A stretch of 64,000 nt of DNA from Erinaceus europaeus (taxonomy: Eukaryota > Chordata > Mammalia > Eulipotyphla > Erinaceidae): NCBI RefSeq assembly GCF_950295315.1, contig NW_026647302.1, positions 18,501 to 82,500 on the forward strand, given 5' to 3'. The translations under genes were made by a program, and so were the position numbers. This document shows positions 36,949 to 46,596 of this stretch, piece after piece (positions within the stretch are counted from its first letter, which is position 1; each line of letters begins with the position of its first letter). The notes under the pieces are model-generated. The model had not been told where the DNA came from, did not search any database, and worked only from the letters and a program-made list of their open reading frames with translations.

Positions 36949-37377
36949 TGGGAGCAGAGCAAATTAAAGACTCACATAATGAGGAGTAAATGTGGGGAGC
37001 TGTCATGACTCAGCCAAGCATATCTGAGCCCAGGTGGTGGTAGGAGGAGAGTGAACTAAATTGTCTGGGAGGTCACTGCGAACTGTCAAAGAATCAAAGT
37101 CCAAGCAGAGTGAAGACAGCTTTCTGACTGTTGACCTGGTGTGGGAAGCTAAACTTGATATCAAGGGAAGAGAGTGTTCTGGGGGAGACCAGACCACATG
37201 AGGAGCTGTCTACAGCCCAGGCTGTTGCCACAAAAGGGTGTGAAGATTGAGGTATGGGGTCAGTTTTAATTTTCCAGCCTTGATGGTTTTATTGTAGCTA
37301 TCTAGCTCATCCTTGCCTTGAGCAGTGAAGGGTGGTGAAGAAAAGCATCAGTTTGGTAACTAACATAGTTTGGGAGA
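36949..37377. other. Unique intronic sequence
   Basis: No repeat is recognised. An antisense ORF of 64 codons (37003-37197) has no support. Confidence 0.5.
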
Positions 37378-37381
37378 AAGA

Positions 37382-37431
37382 TTCTTCTTCTTCTTCTTCT
37401 TCTTCTTCTTCTTCTTCTTCTTCTTCTTCTT

Positions 37432-37462
<31 letters not shown>
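37382..37462. repeat. (CTT)n microsatellite grown from an L1 tail
   Basis: About 26 CTT units occupy exactly the position of the poly(A) tail of the adjacent antisense L1 end, inside its target duplication. Confidence 0.95.
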
Positions 37463-37581
37463 TTTCTTTATTGGGAAATTAATGTTTTACATTCAACAGT
37501 AAATACAAGTTTGTACATGCATAACATTCCCCAGTTTCCCATATAACAATACAACCCCCACTAGGTCCTCTGTCATCCTTC
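37390..37581 (-). mobile_element. L1 3' end (antisense), 5'-truncated, with target duplication
   Basis: TTTCTTTATTGGGAAATTAA, ACAATACAACCCCCACTAGG and TCCTCTGTCATCCTT are the same terminal L1 sequence as at 54330. AAGATTCTTCTT flanks it at 37378-37389 and 37582-37593. Confidence 0.93.
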
Positions 37582-37593
37582 AAGATTCTTCTT

Positions 37594-37732
37594 TTTTAAA
37601 TATAAGATTTTATTTTAGTGGGAGATAGAGGAACATTCAGTTCTACTTATGGTGGTGTTGGGGGTTGAACCTGGAACCTCGAGTTTCAAGCATGAAATTT
37701 TGTATGCTACCATTATACTATCTCTTCAGCCC
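37594..37732 (-). mobile_element. SINE-D (antisense)
   Basis: AAGATTTTATTTTAGTGGGA, ACTTATGGTGGTGTTGGGGG and TACCATTATACTATCTCTTC are in order. Confidence 0.85.
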
Positions 37733-37899
37733 AGAAAAAGCTCTTTGTTCTTTGTATTGTGCTTTTCTGCAATTTCATTGTTTCAAAACTGGAGGGGAAG
37801 CAATGAATTAATCGCTAACCAAATTACTCATCAGTGTTGCAGTGACTACTTTGATATGAATCCTGTTTTGTTCAATGTTTAAAAATTTTCCCCCACAGT

Positions 37900-38056
37900 T
37901 ATTATTTATTAGGGCAGAGAAGATGAGAGTGAAGTGAGGAGATAGGGAGAAAGACAGTGACTTGCAGCACTGCTTCACCACTCTTGAAGCCTACCCCCCT
38001 CAAGTGGAGACTGGGCCTTTGAGTGCACTCTACTGCGTGTGCCACTGCCTGACCCC
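37900..38056 (-). mobile_element. Diverged SINE-C (antisense)
   Basis: ATTATTTATTAGGGCAGAGA, GACTTGCAGCACTGCTTCAC and GTGTGCCACTGCCTGACCCC are in order, with a deleted B-box region. Confidence 0.82.
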
Positions 38057-38929
38057 TTCTTAATTTTTTTCTTTTAATCATTAACTTGTATGAAAAAGAT
38101 CATTTGATTATCAGATTAGTATACTTACGAAGTATGGATATAGGGAGGGTATTCATAGTTGCCCTTTTGGGGATAGAATAAAGTTGGGATATGTGAAAAT
38201 ATTACTTGAGTAAAACCACCTTTGAATGATTATTATTATTATTAAAGTGAGTATTATTGATGGATAGGTTTACTTCCCAATAAACCCACATCAATGTAAA
38301 TGGAATTTTTAATAATAATTGTGCATTGGATGCTGATTAAAAAAAAAAACACTAGGATTGTAATCTTGTGGGTACACGTATTGAATGTCAGTAGCATTTT
38401 CCCCTTGGCAAAGGGCATTTTATCTAACCTTTCTCATTAATATAGCACATTTATTAGTTTTTTTTGGTTGTGAATCATTTGGTGAAAGTGCTTTTAAGGA
38501 AAGACAAATTGAATCCTTCTACAATTTTATTTGTATTATGCCTACTTCATCTGGCAGTTCATATCTTGAGAAAGGCTTCATTAGGTAAAATTTCTACCAG
38601 TTAGCTCTGGTCTACCTTGGAAAGGTGTGCATGATAATCCTTCAGATCATCACTGTGATGTTAAAGGCATAGTTATATAGTATATATAATATATATAATG
38701 TATATTTCCATTTCTTGGAATTTAGTGAACTATTTCTACTTTATCCTTAAAACATTCCCTTTAAAGACAAGCAACACTGTTTCCCTATAATCTGTGTTAT
38801 TATGTAGCATCTTGTACGTTTTGGTGCTGAGTAACTACATAGTAATTAACTGAGAAGAAAGACCTTATTATTCTTAACATTCTTAACAATGCCAGTATTA
38901 TACTTTCATTTGCATTAAGAATTAGTCCT
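38057..38929. other. Unique block, SINE-free
   Basis: AT-rich, with a TA-repeat cluster at about 38673-38703. A 67-codon ORF at 38385-38588 starts in AT-rich sequence without splice context. I see no exon. Confidence 0.5.
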
Positions 38930-39062
38930 TGCAGCCAGAAAGGTGCACCAGTAGATATAGTACTCCTTGAATAGGACTCCATGTTCAGTGCCTGCCATTA
39001 CTTATGTTGTTGGAGTGATACTCTTATTTTTCATAAATAAATAATCATTGTAAAATAATAAA
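38930..39062 (+). mobile_element. Old SINE-D/B-like element
   Basis: CAGAAAGGTGCACCAGTAGA, TAGGACTCCATGTTCAGTGC, TTGGAGTGATACTC and CATAAATAAATAATC are consistent with a degraded SINE with a tail. Confidence 0.6.
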
Positions 39063-39244
39063 CAAACAGAAACATATCTTACAAAACTCTAGCCCCTCTA
39101 CCCACTGTTTTTTGTTTTTAGGTTTGTTAACATATAGATAGTAGATCGTTATATATATGATTTATTATTTTCTGTAGGTTATCTTTTACTTTGATAATGT
39201 TCATATGTGTGTATATATACATGTACACACACACATATATATGA

Positions 39245-39347
39245 TATAATCGATAGAAATTGAGAGGAAAGGGGAGATAGAAAGGGAGAGAGACAGAGAG
39301 ACACCTGCAACCTGTTTCACAGCTTGTGAAAGCTTTCCCCTTGTAGG
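39245..39347 (-). mobile_element. SINE-C fragment (antisense)
   Basis: ATCGATAGAAATTGAGAGGA, AGACACCTGCAACCTGTTTC and AGCTTTCCCCTTGTAGGTG are present. The head side is missing, and the next SINE-B sits 16 bases further on. Confidence 0.82.
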
Positions 39348-39363
39348 TGTGATAATGTTCTTT

Positions 39364-39523
39364 TTTTTTTTTTAATCAAGATTTTATTTATTTGTTAATG
39401 AGAAAGATATAAGAGAGAGAAAGAACCAGACATCACTCTGGTACATGTGCTGCCGGGGATTGAACTCAGGACTTCATGCTTGAGAGTCTAGTGCCTTAGC
39501 CACTGTGCCACCTCCCGGACCAC
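39364..39523 (-). mobile_element. SINE-B (antisense) with target-site duplication
   Basis: A poly-T tract precedes ATCAAGATTTTATTTATTTG, and CTGCCGGGGATTGAACTCAG and CACCTCCCGGACCAC are intact. TGTGATAATGTTCTTT flanks it (39348-39363, 39524-39539). Confidence 0.96.
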
Positions 39524-39662
39524 TGTGATAATGTTCTTTACAGAGAATCCTATTTTGATAAAGTACAACTAACGTATTTTTTCATTGATTGCACTGCTTT
39601 TGTTTGGATAATCTGTGTCTTCAGTTTTTACGTGTGTGTGTGTGTGTTTAAAGAGTTTATTT

Positions 39663-39900
39663 GGGAGCCTGGTGGTGGCACAGCTGGTTGAATGCACAGG
39701 TAACCATGTGCAAGGCCCTGGGTTTGAACCCCTCCTCCACACCTTCAGGGTGAAGCAGGTCCACATGTGTCTGTCTTTTTCTCTCCCTCTTTATCCCCTC
39801 CTCCCCATTAAAATTTTCTCTGTCCTATCAAATAAAAATAGAAGGGGGAAAAAGAAAGGAAAAATGTCCACTGGGAGCAGTGGATTTGTAGTACAAGAAA
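39663..39900 (+). mobile_element. Chimeric SINE: C head, A-type middle, A'/F distal module
   Basis: AGCCTGGTGGTGGCACAGCT (C head) is followed by GGTGAAGCAGGTCCACATGT and CTCTGTCCTATCAAATAAAA (A-type), then TCCACTGGGAGCAGTGGATT (distal module). Confidence 0.72.
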
Positions 39901-39918
39901 CATGTATTAAAAAAATAC

Positions 39919-40135
39919 ATGGGGCTGGGCAGTTGCAGTAGGTTAATCACACATGGCATGAAGCACAAGGACTGCAAGGATCCCCTCCTCTCTCCATTTC
40001 TCTCTGTCCTACCCAACAACAATAATGACAAGAATAACAATAAACAAGAAGGGCAACAAAAGGGAAAAAATTGCCTTCAGAGTAGTGGATTCGTAGTGCA
40101 GGCACTGAGTCCCAGCGATAACTCTGGAGGCAAAA
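39919..40135 (+). mobile_element. SINE-A' with internal deletion
   Basis: The head ATGGGGCTGGGCAGTTGCAG runs to AAGGATCCC and jumps directly to CTCCTCTCTCCATTTCTCTC, losing about 85 bases including the B-box end. The distal module TAGTGCAGGCACTGAGTCCC is present. Confidence 0.85.
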
Positions 40136-40215
40136 ATATATATATTAAATATATATTAAAATATATATTAAATATATAAATATAATATAAAGCATATATA
40201 TAATATATATTAAAA
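40136..40215. repeat. AT-rich (ATATATTAAA)n-like repeat
   Basis: ATATATATTAAATATATATT-type sequence extends from the SINE-A' tail for about 80 bases. It probably arose by expansion of the A-rich tail. Confidence 0.8.
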
Positions 40216-40379
40216 ATGTTAAGAAGAATGTTAACTAAGCTTTCATATTGACAAGGAAAGGTAAACTGTAAGTTTAGTGAAGTTGTTTGGTATTACGGTT
40301 GTGACAACCTAAGAGGCTGACTGATGTTTCTGTTTATTCACAGAGCTGAGTTAGGGATCTTGGCAATGGTATAGAGATT

Positions 40380-40512
40380 CATTTTCCTCCCGCTCCCCTT
40401 CTCTTTCTCTCTTTTCTTTCATGTTCTCTCTGTCTCTCGAGTATTGTTCAGCTCTGCTACTGGTAGTGCTATGACCTTTTATATGCAAGTCATGTGTACT
40501 ACTGCTGGCTCT
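40380..40512 (-). mobile_element. Degenerate SINE-D (antisense)
   Basis: TCTCGAGTATTGTTCAGCTC, TGCTACTGGTAGTGCTATG and GCAAGTCATGTGTACTACTG form a weak antisense SINE-D match. Confidence 0.5.
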
Positions 40513-40544
40513 TATTGATAATTAAATGCTTTTCAAAAAAAAAT

Positions 40545-40806
40545 TTTTTTTCCTGCCTGCACTGCAAATCCACTGCTCCTTGTGGCCATTTTTCCCATGT
40601 TATTGTTGTTGCTGGATAGGGTAGAGAGAAACAGAGAGAGAGGGGAAGACAGAGGGGGCAGGACAGAAAGACACCTGCAGACCAACTTCACTGCTTGTGA
40701 AGCAACCCCCCCCCAACCCCCTGCAGGTGGGTAGCCAGGGGCTCAAATCGAGATCCTCGTGCTTTGTACTATGTGTGCTTAACCCAGTGTGCTACCGCCC
40801 GACCCT
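40545..40806 (-). mobile_element. SINE-A' (antisense)
   Basis: CCTGCCTGCACTGCAAATCC, ACTGCTCCTTGTGGCCATTT, GTTGCTGGATAGGGTAGAGA and the terminal CTACCGCCCGACCCTC are present. Confidence 0.92.
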
Positions 40807-41001
40807 CTTTTAATTTTTTTGTTTATTGTATAGAAACAGCCAGAAATTGAGAGGGAGAAATTTTCTCCCTTGATAAAGGGAGAAAAACAGAGAGAAACCT
40901 GAAACACTACTTCACCACTCGTGAAGCTTTCCCCCTGCATGTGGGGCACGAACCTGGGTCCTTGTGCATGTGCTCAACCAGGTGCACCATCACCCAGGGC
41001 T
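40807..41001 (-). mobile_element. SINE-C (antisense) with internal hairpin insertion
   Basis: It abuts the SINE-A' head. An extra GAGAAATTTTCTCCCTTGAT followed by AAAGGGAGAAAA makes an inverted repeat in the purine-rich segment. It ends AACCAGGTGCACCATCACCC. Confidence 0.9.
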
Positions 41002-41017
41002 AATAATTAAATGTTTT

Positions 41018-41296
41018 TTTTAAATATTTATTTTATTTATTTATTCCCTTTTGTTGCCCTTGTTGTTTTATTGTTGTAGTTATTATTGTTGTTGTCGTTG
41101 TTGGATAGGACAGAGAAAATGGAGAGAGGAGGGGAAGACAGAGAGGAGGAGAGAAAGACACCTGCAGACCTGCTTCACCGCCTGTGAAGTGACTCCCCTG
41201 CAGGTGGGGAGCCGGGGTTCGAACCGGGATCCTTATGCTGATCCTTGTGCTTTGCGCCACCTGTGCTTAACCCGCTGCGCTACAGCCCGACTCCCG
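41018..41296 (-). mobile_element. SINE-A (antisense), near consensus, with duplication
   Basis: TTATTCCCTTTTGTTGCCCT, GTTGTTGTCGTTGTTGGATA and CGCTACAGCCCGACTCCC are almost identical to the copy at 58545, which suggests a young subfamily. ATAATTAAATGTTTT flanks it (41003-41017, 41297-41311). Confidence 0.97.
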
Positions 41297-41438
41297 ATAA
41301 TTAAATGTTTTAACTCTTTTATACATTTTAAATATTGAAGAGACCAACGAGCTCTTGTATTTGTTTTAAATCTTAGATATATATAACCTGTATTGGAAAT
41401 TAAAATTGAGAAGTTTTTAAAATGTGTCATTTTATTTA

Positions 41439-41515
41439 GACTTCCTTCTTTTTAAAAAATTATTTTTATTGGATAGAGACAGCCAGAAGTTGAGAGAGAG
41501 AGAGAGAGGGAGAGA

Positions 41516-41559
<44 letters not shown>

Positions 41560-41683
41560 ACCTGCAGCACTGCTTCACTACTTGCAAAGCTTTCCCCCTG
41601 CAGGTGGGGACCAGGGGTTCAAACCTGTGTCCTTGCACATTGTAATACGTGCACTCAACCAGGTGCGCCACCACCTGGCCCCA
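41439..41683 (-). mobile_element. SINE-C (antisense) with (GA)n expansion and duplication
   Basis: A TTGGATAGAGACAGCCAGAA segment expands into a GA/GGGA run at 41490-41558. The copy ends GTGCGCCACCACCTGGCCCC. GTGTCATTTTATTTA flanks it (41424-41438, 41684-41698). Confidence 0.95.
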
Positions 41684-41747
41684 GTGTCATTTTATTTAAA
41701 AGAATAGCACTAAACCCACTGCATATTAACATAAATAGCACCTATTT

Positions 41748-41940
41748 TGAAAAGTATTATTTATTGGATAGATACAGAAATCATGAAGGAAGGGGGAGAT
41801 AAGAGAGGGAGGGGTCACCTGTAGTACTGCTTTACTGATTGTGAAGCTTTCACCTTGGAGGTAGGGACAAGGAGCTTGAACCCAGACCTTTGCAAATGGT
41901 AACACATGTGCTTGACCAGGTGCACCACCGCCTGGTCCCA
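41748..41940 (-). mobile_element. SINE-C (antisense)
   Basis: TATTATTTATTGGATAGATA, GGAGGTAGGGACAAGGAGCT and CCAGGTGCACCACCGCCTGG are in order. Confidence 0.92.
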
Positions 41941-41944
41941 AGAT

Positions 41945-41999
<55 letters not shown>

Positions 42000-42103
42000 T
42001 AGAATAGTGTGAACACCACTCTGACACATCCAATGCCAGAGGCTGAACCTGGGACTTTATGCTTTTCAGTCCAAACTCAAGCAACTGCTTACCTCCAAGG
42101 CCA
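41941..42103 (-). mobile_element. Diverged SINE-B (antisense) with (TTTA)n tail
   Basis: About 14 TTTA units (41945-42000) are followed by AATAGTGTGAACACCACTCT, ATGCCAGAGGCTGAACCTGG and TGCTTACCTCCAAGGCCA. Confidence 0.75.
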
Positions 42104-42764
42104 CATAAATAAGTGTCATATTTTAAAAGGAACAAATAGATACAAAAATAAAAAGGAGACATAAGTTTACAACTTTTGTAAGTCTCTTTAATGCCTGGCA
42201 TAATAGAAACTAGGTTTTATTTCTGCTTGATTTTTCTGTCTGTCATATGTAAAATTTTGATTGAGGTGTACAATGAGTATTCTTAAATTTCTATTCTTGT
42301 ATCAGCTGTTTTCTTTACAGAAATATCCATGTAAGCTTTTGAGACTCTGCCAACTGGTGTCCAGGTTTGAATAATTGTGGCTTGTCTGTCAAGCAAGAAA
42401 GGCATTTCCTGGTAAAAATGATTTGTGTTTTACTTTGGTACATTATATGCAGTAGGAACTTTAAGGTTTATCACACAATATATGTACTTAGAGCTAAGAT
42501 TAATAAAATTAATTTTATTAAATTCAAGAACACTTCTAACTTAAACTGTCATTATTTTAATTCTGTTTTTGTCCGTGAAGAAAACAGCGACTTCCATGTT
42601 TGTTGCCCTGATACTACCAGCACTTTTCCTCACTGCTACTTTTACTTTGTTGTGCAAAGGCCAACACAGTGAAAAAGGTAGATGATATTTTGGCATGATT
42701 ATGAAAATAGTTTTGAGCTCATGGCTTTCTTGGGATTTGATAGCCATATTAACATGAAAATTTT
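42104..42764. other. Unique block, SINE-free
   Basis: AT-rich with no recognised repeat. A 101-codon ORF at 42367-42672 has no domain-like sequence and no start, acceptor or donor context. Confidence 0.5.
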
Positions 42765-43236
42765 TAAAAATTTCTTTATTGGGGAATTAATGTTTTACAT
42801 TCAACAGTAAATACAATAGTTTGTACATGCATAACATTTCCCAGTTTTCCATATAACAATACAACCCCCACTGGGTCCTTTGTCATCCTTCTTGGACCTG
42901 TATTTTTAGTGCAATATGCCAATTCCATTTCAGGTTCTACTTCTGTTTTCGTTTCTGATCCTGTTTTTCAACTTCTGCCTGAGAGTGAGATCATCCCATA
43001 TTCATCCTTCTGTTTCTGACTTATTTCACTTAACATGAATTTTTCAAGGTCCAGCCAAGATCGGCTGAAAACAGTGAAGTCACTTTTTTATAGCTGAGTA
43101 GCATTCATTCATATATATACCACAATTTGCTCAGCCACTCATCTGTTGTTGGACACCTGGGTTGCTTCCAGGTTTTGGCTATTACAAATTGTGCTACCAA
43201 GAACATATGTGTACACAGATCTTTTTGGATGGGTGT
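42765..43236 (-). mobile_element. L1 3' end with part of ORF2 (antisense), 5'-truncated
   Basis: ATTTCTTTATTGGGGAATTA, ACAACCCCCACTGGGTCCTT, GAGAGTGAGATCATCCCATA and AATTGTGCTACCAAGAACAT match the L1 at 54310 over about 470 bases. TAACATGAAAATTTT and TAACATGATATTTT flanks suggest a target duplication. A 100-base gap lacks the TTCTTCCCACCC part. Confidence 0.93.
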
Positions 43237-43756
43237 GTAACATGATATTTTGATTAAAAAAGATGCTTAAGAAAGGAACTGATACTTTATATTTGATCTT
43301 ATTTATAAAAATGGCATGAGATCAACATTAAAGTAATGTGAAAGCTGAAGAAATTAGGAATATACTTTCTTCGGTCAACTCTTTAGTTTTGAGAATTATT
43401 CATACTATTATTCTGTTGAAGGGAAAGTAATATAAATAATAAAAAAAATAGAGTAGTTTACCTATTCCTTAAGAATCATATCTTGACTGAGTACTGAATA
43501 GAAGTAGAATTAAGGCTACTTTTCCAAACAGGAATTTGAGAGGCTATTTCCACTACTTCAAGGACTCTCCCTTCAAGTTAAAAGGCAAATTTTAAAGATT
43601 ACCTAAAGGATGTTTTTTTCATTTCATAAATCTTTTTTGGTAATGTGTAAAAAGGCTAGAAGTTTTCAGGTTACTAACAGGAAGTAGAGAAATTTTTTAG
43701 TAATTAATACTATAGATGTTTGAAGAAAAATGATTATGGAATATTAGGATACTTGT
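43237..43756. other. Unique intronic sequence
   Basis: AT-rich, with nothing recognised. Confidence 0.45.
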
Positions 43757-43821
43757 GGTCTGGGAGGTGGTGTAGTAGATGAAATATTGAACCTTCACAG
43801 TGACATTCTGATTTTGGCTCC

Positions 43822-43910
43822 CTCCCTCCCTCCCTCCCTCCCTCCCTCCCTCCCTCTCTCCCTCCCCTCCCCATCCCTTCCCTTCCCTCCCCTCCCCTTC
43901 CCTTCCCTCA
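43822..43910. repeat. (CCCT)n / polypyrimidine tract
   Basis: About 10 CCCT units, then TCCCTTCCC-type sequence for a total of about 88 pyrimidines. It occupies the tail side of the inserted antisense SINE-C, so it probably grew from a GGGA-rich tail. Confidence 0.93.
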
Positions 43911-44121
43911 ATTAAAAAAATTTTTTTATTAGAAACAACCAGAAATTTAGAGGAAGGGGGAGGTAGAGAGGAAGAGAAACAGAGAGACACCTGCAGCCCT
44001 GCTTCACTGCTTTCCCAGCCCTGCTTCACCAGCTTTCCCGCTGTAGGTGGGAACCAGGGGCTTGAACCCCTGGGTCCTTGTGCATTGTAATATGTGTGCT
44101 CAGCCAGGGGTGCCACCATCT
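43911..44121 (-). mobile_element. SINE-C (antisense) nested in SINE-B
   Basis: ATTAGAAACAACCAGAAATT, CACCTGCAGCCCTGCTTCAC and GGGTGCCACCATCTGATA are in order. It has an internal duplication of CCAGCCCTGCTTCAC and of the ACCCCTGGG segment. Confidence 0.9.
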
Positions 44122-44155
44122 GATAGTTCTCTTTCTCATTATTAAAAAAAAAACA

Positions 44156-44516
44156 ACCCTTAGAATTCTAACAAATTTATTTTGTACTATATTAGAGTCA
44201 CACCAGATACAGCCAACTCATTTTTTTTTCTTTTTTTAGTATTTGTGTTTTTACTGAAAAGATTTCTAGTTATGCCATAGGTATGACAATCCAGGCATAT
44301 AATATTTAGGCTGATACAGCAGTGGAAATGTCTTTAGAAGTAATGTAGTCATGTGGTTTTTAAACATTGCAGGTTTTTCTTTAATTCTAATTGTATCCGG
44401 GAGTCTGATATTTAAAACATAAAAGGTAAATGTTTCCAATCAGAGAATGAGTTTGAAGTTCTAATTCTTACCTGGCAGGTTCTGTTTTCCATTGCTGAGT
44501 CCTTTAATGGAAGTAA
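44156..44516. other. Unique intronic sequence
   Basis: T-rich at 44220-44240. Nothing recognised. Confidence 0.45.
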
Positions 44517-44625
44517 ACAGTATTACCATATATTGAGCATCCATCCAGGGCCAGGTACTAAAGTCTTCCCAGGTTTGACTTCTCATTTAGTTCATCTCCT
44601 GAATTTTATTTATGAAGAAACAGTT
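44517..44625 (+). mobile_element. MIR fossil
   Basis: ACCATATATTGAGCATCCAT, CCAGGTACTAAAGTCTTCC and ATTTATGAAGAAACAG fit the 5' half and core start of MIR. Confidence 0.75.
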
Positions 44626-44639
44626 TTTATAATTTTTCT

Positions 44640-44836
44640 TAAATCTTTATTTATTTTTGAATAAAGACCGCCAGAAATTGAGAGGAAGGGGGAGATAGGG
44701 AGACAGAGAAACACCTTCAGCCCTGCTTCACCACTTGTGAAGCTTTCCCCCTGCAGGTAGGGACCGGGGGCTTGAACCTGGGTCCTTGTGCACTGTAATA
44801 TTTGTGCTCAACCAGATGCGCCACCACCCAGCCCCG
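44640..44836 (-). mobile_element. SINE-C (antisense)
   Basis: AAATCTTTATTTATTTTTGA, AAGACCGCCAGAAATTGAGA, TTGAACCTGGGTCCTTGTGC and ATGCGCCACCACCCAGCCCC make a complete, well preserved copy. Confidence 0.95.
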
Positions 44837-45067
44837 TTCATTCATTTTTTATCACCACAGCACTGACTGTTTTTCAATATACTGGGATATGGTAGTGACT
44901 GTGAATACGTATTTTAATATAAATGCTCTGGTGTAAATAAAATTGGGTGATTTGATAGTGAATGAATGTCATAAGTGAATAGAATAGTCTTAAAATATTA
45001 TGTACTTGGAATCTGTATATTGAAAACCTTGCCTTTTGTGGACCAGAAATAAGCCATGCAGTCACCT

Positions 45068-45160
45068 AGTGAGGCTGAGCTAATTAAACTTGTGGTGTTT
45101 GGGGCTTGAGCCTGGGTTGTGTGCATGATAGAGCAAGCACCCTTCTTGCTTTTCTGTCTC
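45068..45160 (-). mobile_element. Degenerate SINE-D (antisense)
   Basis: CTTGTGGTGTTTGGGGCTTG followed by AGCCTGGGTTGTGTGCATGA is a weak antisense SINE match. Confidence 0.45.
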
Positions 45161-45366
45161 ATCAGTTTTTCACATATTCTCTTTTGTATAGAAGATGTGT
45201 GTTTTACAGAATTAGTCTTTGTTCACATTCTCCATTCACATTTGTTCTTAATTTGCTTTTCCTGTCTTTGTGTCCACACAGTGGATTTCATTTTGTCTCT
45301 ATTCATGCTGTGTGGAGATTTCCTCATAACATTAGTCCAAAGAGGAATGTTAAAAAGTGTAGGCAG

Positions 45367-45588
45367 GGGGCCAGGTGGTGGCGCACCTGGTTAAGCGCAT
45401 GTATTACAATGCACAAGGATCCAGGTTCAAGCCATGGCTCCCCACCTACAGGGGGAAAGCTTTACAAATGATGAAGCAGTGCTGCAGGTGTCTCTCTGTC
45501 TCTCTCCCTCTCTATCACCCCCTTCCCTCTTGATTTCTGACTGTCTCTATCCAATAAATAAAGATAATAAAAAAAAAAATTCAAAAAA
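45367..45588 (+). mobile_element. SINE-C reference copy with target-site duplication
   Basis: CCAGGTGGTGGCGCACCTGG head, ATCCAGGTTCAAGCCATGGC and TCCAATAAATAAAGATAATA tail are intact. A 15-base duplication AAAAAGTGTAGGCAG flanks it (45352-45366, 45589-45603). It landed at the end of the Tigger fossil. Confidence 0.97.
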
Positions 45589-45596
45589 AAAAAGTG

Positions 45597-45748
45597 TAGG
45601 CAGACCTTAACGATATTGAGGCTTGGTTCTAGACCATAACAGTAAAGCACCACATACAAACTTTTGATTTCCTAGTTGATATAAAAATACATATCCATGA
45701 CAATATAATCTGTGAAGTGTGCAATAGTGTCACGGCTTAACTTGAAAC
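45597..45748 (+). mobile_element. Tigger-type DNA transposon fossil
   Basis: TAGGCAGACCTTAACGATAT, GGTTCTAGACCATAACAGTA and GAAGTGTGCAATAGTGTC match the terminal region of Tigger1 (CAGGCGTACCTTGGAGATAT, GGTTCCAGACC, AAGTGTGCAATAGC). Only about 150 bases survive. Confidence 0.85.
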
Positions 45749-45849
45749 AGTTCTCTCTCCTCTCTGCTCTCTTTCTGTTGCTCTCTTCCTCCCTCCAGAA
45801 TTTCCCCCCTTTCTCTCTTACTTCTATCTCATGATAAAAATAAAAAATA

Positions 45850-46092
45850 AAATGGACCAGACAGGTGATTCAGCAGTGGAAAGCACCTGTGACACCCTGA
45901 GATAGGGTGTGTGCCTTGCCACTGGTTCCACCCAGGGACCACATGGGAGGTGCTGTGGCTCCAGGTGAAGCCCTGGTGAGGTGTTATCTCTTCCCACACG
46001 CCCTCTCTTGGTTTCTCTATCTGAAAGAAAAAGCAGCCAGGAAATGGTAAAATCATGTAGGTTCTGGAAGGCTCCCTCCCCCAATAGAATTG
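45850..46092 (+). mobile_element. SINE-F
   Basis: GGACCAGACAGGTGATTCAG, GGTTCCACCCAGGGACCACA, GAAGCCCTGGTGAGGTGTTA and GCAGCCAGGAAATGGTAAAA follow the SINE-F layout. Pyrimidine-rich sequence at 45750-45830 may be a further SINE tail. Confidence 0.65.
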
Positions 46093-46112
46093 AAATCAAA
46101 TTTTATGTTTCA

Positions 46113-46392
46113 TACATCCACTCATTAAAGTGCATAATTTAGTGGCTTCTAATATTCATATAGTTGTACCACCATCTCTGTTGTCTAAGCCTAGAACACT
46201 CATCACACCACAAAGAAAGCTTGCCCTTGAGAAGTTGTTACTCATGCTGTCCCTCCCCCACTAATATACTTTCAGTCTCTACAGGTTTCCCTGTTCTGGA
46301 AATTCAATACAATTTTATATCTCAATTCTTTCACTCAAGATAATGTTTTGAATGTTTATACACTTTGTGTAACATGTATTAAATTTCACTAA
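46113..46392 (-). mobile_element. Ancient L1 fragment (antisense)
   Basis: TTAAAGTGCATAATTTAGTGG, TAGTTGTACCACCATCTCTG, CCCTGTTCTGGAAATTCAAT and CACTCAAGATAATGTTTTGA are diagnostic of the old L1 3' region shared by placental mammals. Confidence 0.87.
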
Positions 46393-46405
46393 AATTAAAA
46401 AAACT

Positions 46406-46570
46406 TGGAGGCCAGTGAAATAGCTCACTTGGATAGTGCACAACTTTATCATTTGTGGTGACTCAGGTTCAATCCCGGCCCCCACCACATTGCATCCATG
46501 CTATGGCCACTCTCTCCCTCTGCCTCTTAGCCTCTATTTAAAAAAAAAAAAACCAAAAAACACAACAAAA
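46406..46570 (+). mobile_element. SINE-F
   Basis: GAGGCCAGTGAAATAGCTCA, GGTTCAATCCCGGCCCCCAC and an A-rich tail ending CAACAAAACA define a tRNA-like SINE with a good B box. Confidence 0.75.
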
Positions 46571-46593
46571 CATATATATATATATATATATAT
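46570..46593. repeat. (TA)n run
   Basis: About 12 TA units between a SINE-F tail and the poly-T of a SINE-A'. Confidence 0.9.
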
Positions 46594-46596
46594 GAT

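Larger units (their letters stand above)
43757..44155 (+). mobile_element. SINE-B split by a SINE-C
   Basis: The head TGGTCTGGGAGGTGGTGTAG runs to about 43822. GTTCTCTTTCTCATTATTAA, the SINE-B 3' end, reappears at 44124-44143. Confidence 0.75.

Noticed and set aside
41051..41338. Recurring ORFs with RHLQTCFTACEATPLQVGSRG-like peptide in many places
   Set aside because: These are SINE-A translated in one antisense frame. The same peptide recurs at every antisense copy with different breaks, so it is a by-product of the repeat and not a gene family.
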